In this document: piece after piece, positions 1 to 6,201 of the stretch
Position numbering within the stretch: position 1 is the stretch's first letter
How the letters are laid out: every line of letters starts with the position of its first letter
Origin: an uncultured bacterium
GTDB taxonomy: Bacteria > Actinomycetota > Actinomycetes > S36-B12
Direction of reading: 5' to 3'
NCBI GenBank assembly: GCA_903940375.1
Contig: CAJAKT010000131.1
Location: 1-6,201, forward strand
DNA: 6,201 bases
The notes under the pieces: model-generated
Database searches by the model: none
What the model saw: the letters and a program-made list of their open reading frames with translations, nothing else
What the model was told of the DNA's origin: nothing
Made by a program: the position numbers and the translations under genes

Positions 1-1455
1 GAGAAGATGCTCGAGACGCTGTCCGAGGCCGACGACGCCATCATGGAGAAGTTCCTCGACGGCGAAGACCTCACGGTCGAGGAGATCCAGGCAGCCATCC
101 GCCGCGCGACGCTGGCCTACAAGCTCACCCCCGTCCTCACCGGCTCGGCCTTCAAGAACAAGGGCGTGCAGCCCATGCTCGACGCGGTCGTCGCCTACCT
201 GCCCTGCCCCCTGGACGTCACTGCTGTCGAGGGCCATAAGCCGGGCCACGAAGATGTCATCATCGAGCGTCGGCCGAGCGATTCAGAGCCGTTCGCGGCA
301 CTGGCGTTCAAGATCATGACCGACCCGCACCTGGGCAAGCTCACCTACCTGCGTGTCTACTCTGGTCGTCTCCAGACCGGCACCGCGGTGCTGAACAGTG
401 TCAAGGAGCGCAAGGAGCGCATCGGCAAGATCTACCGGATGCACGCGAACAAGCGTGAAGAGATCGAATCGGTGGGCGCCGGCGACATCGTGGCCGTGAT
501 GGGCCTGAAGGACACGACCACGGGCGAGACCCTGTGCGATCCGGCCAACCCGGTCGTGCTGGAGTCGATGACCTTCCCGGCACCGGTCATCCACATCGCC
601 ATCGAGCCCAAGACCAAGGGCGACCAGGACAAGCTCGGCATCGCGATTCAGCGACTTGCCGAGGAGGACCCGACCTTCCACGTCCGCTCGGACGAGGAGA
701 CCGGCCAGACCATCATCGGCGGCATGGGCGAACTGCACCTCGAGGTGCTGGTCGACCGCATGAAGCGCGAGTTCAAGGTCGAGGCCAATGTCGGCAAGCC
801 CCAGGTCGCGTACCGCGAGACCATCACCAAGCTGGTCCAGAAGGTCGACTACACCCACAAGAAGCAGACGGGTGGCTCCGGCCAGTTCGCCAAGGTCCAG
901 ATCGACATCCAGCCCACCGGCGGCGAAGAGGGCGGCTACGTCTTCGAGAACAAGGTCACCGGTGGTCGCATCCCGCGCGAGTACATCCCGTCGGTTGACG
1001 CGGGTGCTCAGGAGGCCATGGAGAACGGCGTTCTCGCCGGCTACCCGATGGTCGACATCAAGGTCACGCTCCAGGACGGCGCCTACCACGACGTCGACTC
1101 CTCGGAACTGGCCTTCAAGATCGCCGGCTCGATGGCCTTCAAGGAAGGTGCCCGCAGGGCCGGTCCGGTCATCCTCGAGCCGATGATGGCCGTCGAGGTC
1201 ACGACCCCTGAGGACTTCATGGGGGATGTGATCGGCGACCTGAACTCCCGACGTGGCCAGATTCAGGCCATGGAGGAGCGTCAGGGCGCTCGGGTCGTCA
1301 AGGCGCTGGTTCCGCTGTCCGAGATGTTCGGCTACGTGGGAGACCTCCGCAGCCGCACGCAGGGCCGCGCCAGTTACAGCATGCAGTTCGACTCCTACGC
1401 ACAGGTCCCCGCGAATGTGCAGGTGGAGATCATCGCCAAGGCTCGCGGCGAATAG
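1..1455 (+). CDS. fusA: Elongation factor G, 3' part (5' end outside window)
   Basis: EF-G is the cytoplasmic GTPase that drives tRNA-mRNA translocation and, with ribosome recycling factor, splits ribosomes. The frame is open from base 1 and ends at TAG 1453-1455, giving 484 residues. The family is about 700 residues long, so roughly the first 215, including the G1-G4 GTP-binding motifs, lie upstream. What is visible: the G5 motif GSAFKNKG (about residues 48-55 here), domain II starting near DSEPFAALAFKIM, domain III with GGMGELHLEV, domain IV with the QTGGSGQFAKV segment and the tip sequence YHDVDSSELAFK (its His matches the E. coli EF-G loop that enters the decoding centre), and domain V with EMFGYVGDLRSRTQGRA. 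The C-terminus ARGE is normal. No frameshift or lost motif is seen. The gene is followed by tuf after 84 bases in the usual str-operon order. Identification is certain; the internal ATG at position 7 is not the real start. Confidence 0.98.
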   Translation, partial: EKMLETLSEADDAIMEKFLDGEDLTVEEIQAAIRRATLAYKLTPVLTGSAFKNKGVQPMLDAVVAYLPCPLDVTAVEGHKPGHEDVIIERRPSDSEPFAALAFKIMTDPHLGKLTYLRVYSGRLQTGTAVLNSVKERKERIGKIYRMHANKREEIESVGAGDIVAVMGLKDTTTGETLCDPANPVVLESMTFPAPVIHIAIEPKTKGDQDKLGIAIQRLAEEDPTFHVRSDEETGQTIIGGMGELHLEVLVDRMKREFKVEANVGKPQVAYRETITKLVQKVDYTHKKQTGGSGQFAKVQIDIQPTGGEEGGYVFENKVTGGRIPREYIPSVDAGAQEAMENGVLAGYPMVDIKVTLQDGAYHDVDSSELAFKIAGSMAFKEGARRAGPVILEPMMAVEVTTPEDFMGDVIGDLNSRRGQIQAMEERQGARVVKALVPLSEMFGYVGDLRSRTQGRASYSMQFDSYAQVPANVQVEIIAKARGE

Positions 1456-1503
1456 TCGCGGATCACACAACACCCATAACGAAATCAGGAAACCGATCCG
1501 CGA
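1456..1503 (+). repeat. Inverted repeat in the fusA-tuf spacer
   Basis: TCGCGGATC at 1456-1464 is exactly repeated in inverted orientation as GATCCGCGA at 1495-1503, a perfect 9-bp stem enclosing a 30-base A/C-rich loop. The left arm begins on the base after the fusA stop codon. No T-rich run follows, so it is not a classical terminator. It could be an mRNA stem that insulates or stabilises the fusA-tuf junction, or a DNA operator. The match is directly visible; any role is inference. Confidence 0.5.
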
Positions 1504-1525
1504 TAACGCCGGACGGCAAGACGAA

Positions 1526-1532
1526 AAGGGAG
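1526..1532 (+). promoter_or_regulatory. Strong ribosome binding site for tuf
   Basis: AAGGGAG lies 7 bases before GTG 1540-1542 and is a near-ideal Shine-Dalgarno sequence. It fixes the tuf start at the GTG codon, which is followed by the conserved EF-Tu N-terminus AKAKFERTKPH. A strong site fits the very high expression expected of EF-Tu. Confidence 0.85.
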
Positions 1533-1539
1533 AACTCAG

Positions 1540-2736
<1,197 letters not shown>

Positions 2737-2764
2737 TCCTCGGACTCCTGGGATCACCCCGGAC

Positions 2765-2801
2765 TTCGTGGGGGGCGGCGCGATCCGCTGCCCCCCACGA
2801 A
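2765..2801 (+). terminator. Stable hairpin between tuf and rpsJ, possible terminator or attenuator
   Basis: Bases 2765-2780 pair with 2786-2801 in a continuous 16-bp stem (one G-U pair, 2777/2789) closed by a 5-base loop, CGATC. The stem contains a run of six G opposite six C. It begins 28 bases after the tuf stop and ends 85 bases before the rpsJ start. No T-run follows (the next bases are AACC), so it is not a canonical intrinsic terminator. U-less hairpins of this kind are often annotated after actinobacterial operons, but their efficiency varies. A weak hairpin (2747-2762) precedes it. It may end or attenuate fusA-tuf transcription, or protect the 3' end of a processed tuf mRNA. Confidence 0.6.
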
Positions 2802-2886
2802 AACCAACAGCACGACCTGTACCACGAAGTACCACAAGACATCACCATCCGTAGCGGCACTACACGAGTAAGGAACCGAAGCCATC

Positions 2887-3195
2887 ATGGCGGGACAGAA
2901 GATCCGCATCCGGCTCAAGGCCTACGATCACGAGGTCATCGACTCATCGGCGCGCAAGATCGTCGAGACGGTCACCCGCACGGGTGCCAAGGTCGCAGGC
3001 CCGGTGCCGCTGCCGACGGAGAAGAACATCTACTGCGTCATTCGCTCGCCCCACAAGTACAAGGACAGTCGCGAGCACTTCGAGATGCGCACCCACAAGC
3101 GCCTCATCGACATTCTCGACCCGACGCCGAAGACAGTCGACTCGCTCATGCGGCTCGACCTTCCGGCCGGTGTCGATATCGAGATCAAGCTCTAA
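2887..3195 (+). CDS. rpsJ: 30S ribosomal protein S10 (NusE)
   Basis: S10 is a head protein of the 30S subunit. As NusE it also pairs with NusB in rRNA antitermination and links NusG-bound RNA polymerase to ribosomes. The product is 102 residues, the family norm. Recognisable parts are the N-terminal strand GQKIRIRLKAYDH, the segment VAGPVPLPTEKNIY, and the hallmark IRSPHKYKDSREHFEMRTHK at about 53-72, the region that includes the extended loop threaded into the subunit head. The C-terminus GVDIEIKL is typical of actinobacteria. The ATG at 2887 is supported by AAGGA at 2870-2874, with a rather long 12-base gap, and by the conserved protein start. It is the first gene of the S10 part of the cluster and follows a 150-base spacer with a strong hairpin. 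The next gene, rplC, is 49 bases away. No anomaly is seen. Confidence 0.98.
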   Translation: MAGQKIRIRLKAYDHEVIDSSARKIVETVTRTGAKVAGPVPLPTEKNIYCVIRSPHKYKDSREHFEMRTHKRLIDILDPTPKTVDSLMRLDLPAGVDIEIKL

Positions 3196-3231
3196 CAGCG
3201 AACTGTCAGCGCAGACATCGACTAACGAGGC

Positions 3232-3236
3232 AAGGA
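3232..3236 (+). promoter_or_regulatory. Ribosome binding site for rplC
   Basis: AAGGA lies 8 bases upstream of ATG 3245, inside the 49-base rpsJ-rplC spacer. It fixes the rplC start, which is followed by a conserved L3 N-terminus (VKGVLGEKLGMTQVW). Confidence 0.75.
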
Positions 3237-3244
3237 CACATTAG

Positions 3245-3895
3245 ATGGGCACCAACGTGAAGGGCGTTCTGGGCGAGAAGCTCGGCATGACCCAGGTCTG
3301 GGACGAGAACAACAAGGTCGTCCCCGTGACCGTGGTCAAGGCTGGGCCGTGTGTCGTCACCCAGGTCCGTTCCCCTGAGACAGACGGCTACTCGGCCGTG
3401 CAGATCGCCTTCGGCGCGATCGACCCCCGCAAGGTGAACAAGCCCCAGGCGGGCCACTTCGCCAAGGCGGGCGTGACCCCGCGCCGTCATCTGGTCGAGA
3501 TCCGCACCGACGATGCGTCGGAGTACACCCTCGGCCAGGAGATCGGTTCCGACACGTTCGAGGCGGGTCAGCTCGTCGACGTCATCGGCACCACCAAGGG
3601 CAAGGGCTTCGCCGGCGTCATGAAGCGCCACGGGTTCCACGGCCTCAAGGCTTCGCACGGCGTGCAGCGCAAGCACCGCTCACCGGGCTCCATCGGTGGC
3701 TGCGCAACCCCCGGTCGAGTGTTCAAGGGCATGAAGATGGCCGGTCGCATGGGTGGGGTTCGACAGACCACTCAGAGCCTCAAGGTCGCTGGTGTCGACA
3801 CCGAGCGTGGACTGATCCTCATCAAGGGTGCCATCCCCGGCCCCAAGGGCGGCCTCGTGTTCGTCCGCACGGCTGTGAAGGAGTTCCAGGCATGA
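3245..3895 (+). CDS. rplC: 50S ribosomal protein L3
   Basis: L3 is an early-binding 23S rRNA protein; its long internal extension reaches close to the peptidyl-transferase centre and helps start 50S assembly. The product is 216 residues, normal for the family. The N-terminal LGEKLGMTQVWDENN and the later GTTKGKGFAGVMKRHGF are strong L3 markers. The central extension runs about 120-170 and includes HRSPGSIGGCATPGRVFKG and MAGRMG. The residue equivalent to methylated Gln150 of E. coli is Ala154 here, so there is no PrmB target at this site; as far as I recall this is usual in actinobacteria. The C-terminal part KGAIPGPKGGLVFVRTA is standard. Its TGA stop overlaps the rplD ATG in ATGA (3892-3895), so L3 and L4 synthesis are probably coupled. 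Confidence 0.98.
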   Translation: MGTNVKGVLGEKLGMTQVWDENNKVVPVTVVKAGPCVVTQVRSPETDGYSAVQIAFGAIDPRKVNKPQAGHFAKAGVTPRRHLVEIRTDDASEYTLGQEIGSDTFEAGQLVDVIGTTKGKGFAGVMKRHGFHGLKASHGVQRKHRSPGSIGGCATPGRVFKGMKMAGRMGGVRQTTQSLKVAGVDTERGLILIKGAIPGPKGGLVFVRTAVKEFQA

Positions 3896-4566
3896 CCGCG
3901 GTAGACGTCCGTACTCCGGCGGGCAAGGCATCCGGCAGCGTCGAGCTGCCGGCCGAGATCTTCGACGTGCAGGTCAACATCCCGTTGATCCACCAGGTCG
4001 TTGTGGCCCAGCTCGCTGCCGCCCGTCAGGGCACCCATGACACCAAGACCCGTGCGGAGGTGTCCGGCGGTGGCCGCAAGCCCTGGAAGCAGAAGGGCAC
4101 CGGCCGCGCCCGTCAGGGTTCGATCCGCGCACCGCAGTTCACCGGCGGCGGCATCTCGCACGGACCGCACCCGCGTGACTACTCGCAGCGGACTCCCAAG
4201 AAGATGAAGGCAGCTGCCCTGCGCGGCGCCCTCTCCGACCGGGCGCGCGAGGGTCGCATCACCGTCATCACCGAGTTCGTCAGTGGCGAGACTCCCTCCA
4301 CCAAGGCCGCCATCAAGGCGATCGAGGCGCTGGGCCTGGTGGGCAACCTGCTCATCGCCATCGACCGTGATGACGACAAGTCGGCGCTGAGCCTGCGCAA
4401 TGTCCCGCTGGTGCACGTGCTGTACGTCGACCAGCTCAACACCTACGACGTCCTCGTCAGCGATCAGGTGCTCTTCACCTCGGCCGCACTCGAGGCCTTC
4501 CTTGCCGGCCCCGCTGCGGGCAAGTCGGTCAAGGCGGTTGCAACCGAAAGTGAGGCGGCGGAATGA
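3892..4566 (+). CDS. rplD: 50S ribosomal protein L4
   Basis: L4 binds 23S rRNA and sends an extended loop into the wall of the nascent-peptide exit tunnel. In E. coli it also represses its own S10 operon; whether that holds here is not shown by this sequence. The product is 224 residues. The globular start (DVRTPAGKASGSVELPAEIF) is followed by the loop at about 58-100, containing KPWKQKGTGRARQGS (63-77) and the GGG-x-SHGP-H-PRDY segment. The macrolide-related loop looks wild type. Conserved MKAAALRGALSDRA and the C-terminal LNTYDVLVSDQVLFT then follow, ending in an Ala/Glu tail. The start ATG 3892 sits in the ATGA overlap with rplC and is preceded by AAGGAG (3878-3883, gap of 8). Its own stop again overlaps the next gene, rplW, by ATGA. 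Confidence 0.98.
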   Translation: MTAVDVRTPAGKASGSVELPAEIFDVQVNIPLIHQVVVAQLAAARQGTHDTKTRAEVSGGGRKPWKQKGTGRARQGSIRAPQFTGGGISHGPHPRDYSQRTPKKMKAAALRGALSDRAREGRITVITEFVSGETPSTKAAIKAIEALGLVGNLLIAIDRDDDKSALSLRNVPLVHVLYVDQLNTYDVLVSDQVLFTSAALEAFLAGPAAGKSVKAVATESEAAE

Positions 4567-4862
4567 GAATCGCTGATCCCCGCGACATCCTGATCGCCCC
4601 GGTCATCTCGGAGAAGAGCTACTCGCTCCTCGACGAGAACAAGTACACGTTCCTCGTGTCGCCGGACGCGAACAAGACGCAGATCAAGATCGCGGTCCAG
4701 GAGGTTTTCGGCGTGAAGGTGACGTCGGTCAACACCCACAACCGTGAGGGCAAGCGCCTGCGGACGCGCACCGGCTTCGGCCGTCGCGCAGCCACGAAGC
4801 GAGCCATCGTCACCGTCGCCGCCGGCGACCGCATCGACATCTTCGGAGGCCCGGTCTCCTGA
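4563..4862 (+). CDS. rplW: 50S ribosomal protein L23
   Basis: L23 sits at the rim of the polypeptide exit tunnel and is the docking site for trigger factor and the signal recognition particle. The product is 99 residues, typical of bacteria. The N-terminal DPRDILIAPVISEKSYSLL carries Glu17, which matches the E. coli Glu18 that contacts trigger factor. NKYTFLVSPDANKTQIKIAV and VFGVKVTSVNTHNREGK follow, then the basic loop RLRTRTGFGRRAATKRAIV. The start ATG overlaps the rplD stop (ATGA 4563-4566) and has GAGG at 4552-4555 inside rplD, 7 bases upstream. The stop codon lies within a potential hairpin. rplB follows after 46 bases. Confidence 0.97.
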   Translation: MRIADPRDILIAPVISEKSYSLLDENKYTFLVSPDANKTQIKIAVQEVFGVKVTSVNTHNREGKRLRTRTGFGRRAATKRAIVTVAAGDRIDIFGGPVS

Positions 4863-4883
4863 CCGGGCATCTGACGGGCCTTC
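4845..4883 (+). other. Two mutually exclusive stem-loops at the rplW stop
   Basis: Stem A pairs 4849-4856 with 4861-4868, a perfect 8-bp G/C-rich stem with a 4-base TCCT loop, and it contains part of the rplW stop codon (4860-4862). Stem B pairs 4847-4853 with 4875-4881 (7 bp), extendable to 9 bp with 4845-4846 and 4882-4883 if one G-U is allowed. The two use the same left arm bases 4849-4853, so only one can form at a time. No T-run follows either. A ribosome terminating on rplW would open both. The pairings are visible; regulatory use is inference. Confidence 0.45.
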
Positions 4884-4896
4884 ACACACACGAGAC

Positions 4897-4902
4897 GGAA
4901 AG
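4897..4902 (+). promoter_or_regulatory. Ribosome binding site deciding the rplB start
   Basis: GGAAAG lies 6 bases before ATG 4909. The same reading frame stays open far upstream into rplW, so this moderate Shine-Dalgarno sequence and the conserved L2 N-terminus (MGIRKYKPTTPGRRG) are what place the start at 4909 and not at an upstream ATG at 4744. Confidence 0.75.
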
Positions 4903-4908
4903 ACAGCT

Positions 4909-5743
<835 letters not shown>

Positions 5744-5745
<2 letters not shown>

Positions 5746-5748
5746 GGA
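5744..5748 (+). promoter_or_regulatory. rpsS ribosome binding site overlapping the rplB stop
   Basis: AGGGA overlaps the last two bases of the rplB TAG stop (5743-5745) and sits 5 bases before ATG 5754. A ribosome finishing L2 would be placed directly over it, which suggests translational coupling of L2 and S19. Confidence 0.7.
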
Positions 5749-5753
5749 TAGAC

Positions 5754-6035
5754 ATGCCTCGCAGTCTGAAGAAGGGCCCCTTCATCGACGGCCACCTCAT
5801 GAAGAAGGTGGATGTCCAGAATGAAGCAGGGACCAAGACCGTCATCAAGACGTGGTCGCGTCGTTCCATGATCGTTCCGGCCATGCTCGGCCACACGATC
5901 GCCGTTCACGACGGCCGCAAGCACGTGCCGGTCTTCGTGTCGGAGAACATGGTCGGCCACAAGCTCGGCGAGTTCGCACCTACGCGGACCTTCAAGGGCC
6001 ACATCAAGGACGACCGCAAGGCGAAGCGCCGCTAA
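5754..6035 (+). CDS. rpsS: 30S ribosomal protein S19
   Basis: S19 lies in the head of the 30S subunit, pairs with S13 and contacts A-site tRNA and the inter-subunit bridge region. The product is 93 residues, the family norm. It begins PRSLKKGPFIDGHLMKKV and carries the S19 signature, W-S-R-R-S-x-I-x-P-x-M-x-G then TIAVHDGRKHVPVF (about 34-61), followed by HKLGEFAPTRTFKGH and a basic tail. The start is supported by AGGGA five bases upstream and by the conserved N-terminus. It stands between rplB and rplV as in nearly all bacteria. Nothing unusual is seen in the protein. Confidence 0.98.
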   Translation: MPRSLKKGPFIDGHLMKKVDVQNEAGTKTVIKTWSRRSMIVPAMLGHTIAVHDGRKHVPVFVSENMVGHKLGEFAPTRTFKGHIKDDRKAKRR

Positions 6036-6094
6036 GGCATAGCCGTTAAGGCACCACCACCACACGACAGCTCACACCACGTAGCACGAGCAGC

Positions 6095-6100
6095 AAGGGG
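6095..6100 (+). promoter_or_regulatory. Ribosome binding site for rplV
   Basis: AAGGGG lies 6 bases before ATG 6107, at the end of a 71-base C/A-rich spacer after rpsS. The low-structure spacer would leave this site open for independent initiation of rplV. Confidence 0.75.
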
Positions 6101-6106
6101 ACAGAC

Positions 6107-6201
6107 ATGGAAGCCAGGGCCCAGGCGCGGTACGTCCGCGTCACGCCCATGAAGGCGCGTCGCGTCATCGACCTCATCCGAGGGATGAACGCGGCTGACG
6201 C
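6107..6201 (+). CDS. rplV: 50S ribosomal protein L22, 5' end only (runs off the window)
   Basis: L22 binds all domains of 23S rRNA and lines the exit tunnel opposite L4. Only 31 full codons are inside the window. They read MEARAQARYVRVTPMKARRV then IDLIRGMNAAD, the classic actinobacterial L22 N-terminus (the MKARRVIDLIRG helix is diagnostic). The start ATG has AAGGGG six bases upstream. Its place directly after rpsS matches the conserved S10 operon order, and rpsC would be expected next. The tunnel loop and C-terminus are not visible. Confidence 0.95.
   Translation, partial: MEARAQARYVRVTPMKARRVIDLIRGMNAAD

Noticed and set aside
1465..1525. Possible promoter for tuf in the fusA-tuf spacer
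   Set aside because: CATAAC and GATAAC resemble -10 elements weakly, but both lack the final T and no -35 box is found at a proper distance.
2802..2870. Possible sigma-70 type promoter for rpsJ
   Set aside because: I could not find a TTGACA-like and TANNNT-like pair at 16-18 base spacing; the spacer is C/A-rich without clear boxes.
3196..3244. Small stem TGTC/GACA in the rpsJ-rplC spacer
   Set aside because: Four base pairs with a six-base loop are too weak to claim.
3695..3706. Loss of the methylated glutamine in L3 as a novel feature
   Set aside because: GSIGGCATPG in place of GSIGQNQTPG is, to my knowledge, ordinary for actinobacterial L3.
3772..4416. Minus-strand open frame of 214 codons opposite rplC/rplD
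   Set aside because: It is a GC-rich shadow of two certain ribosomal protein genes, with no family resemblance.
4744..4908. N-terminal extension of rplB to an ATG at 4744
   Set aside because: The extension overlaps rplW in another frame, is an Arg/Ala/Ser/Pro-rich shadow, and L2 proteins begin at MGIRKYKP, which has its own ribosome binding site.
6033..6053. Direct repeat TAAGGCA at the rpsS stop (6033-6039 and 6047-6053)
   Set aside because: Only seven bases long, offset by 14, and with no structure or motif around it; likely chance.

Overview
This window is an ordinary, well-conserved stretch of the bacterial str/S10 translation-gene cluster from a GC-rich organism, almost certainly an actinobacterium. 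All nine genes lie on the + strand in the canonical order: fusA (3' two-thirds), tuf, rpsJ (S10), rplC (L3), rplD (L4), rplW (L23), rplB (L2), rpsS (S19) and the first 95 bases of rplV (L22). The actinobacterial assignment rests on the strong G/C bias at third codon positions, a GTG start for tuf, the sequence style of S10, L2, L3 and L22, and an L3 lacking the glutamine that PrmB methylates in E. coli. Several L2 and L3 stretches look closest to Propionibacteriales as I remember them, but that rank is a guess. There is no sign of mobile DNA, CRISPR, tRNA, rRNA or accessory genes.

Layout. Bases 1-1455 encode the end of the G domain and domains II-V of elongation factor G. An 84-base spacer with a 9-bp inverted repeat leads to tuf (1540-2736, GTG start, strong Shine-Dalgarno). 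A 150-base spacer then holds a very stable 16-bp hairpin without a U-tract. This is the natural boundary between the str part (fusA-tuf) and the S10 part (rpsJ onward). From 2887 on the ribosomal protein genes are packed closely: rpsJ-rplC 49 bases apart, rplC-rplD and rplD-rplW overlapping by ATGA, rplW-rplB 46 bases apart with two competing stem-loops at the rplW stop, rplB-rpsS 8 bases apart, and rpsS-rplV 71 bases apart.

How the genes work together. EF-Tu brings aminoacyl-tRNA to the ribosome and EF-G drives translocation. The remaining genes supply small-subunit head proteins (S10, S19) and large-subunit proteins that bind 23S rRNA early (L2, L3, L4, L22, L23). S10 also serves as NusE in antitermination. 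Coordinated transcription plus translational coupling at the overlapping start/stop pairs would keep the products in balance.

I did not find an undescribed system. The points worth a second look are local: an atypical G5 (guanine-binding) motif and a Cys-Cys pair in EF-Tu, an unusual Asn-Pro-Asn substitution in the C-terminal loop of L2, and three intergenic RNA structures.
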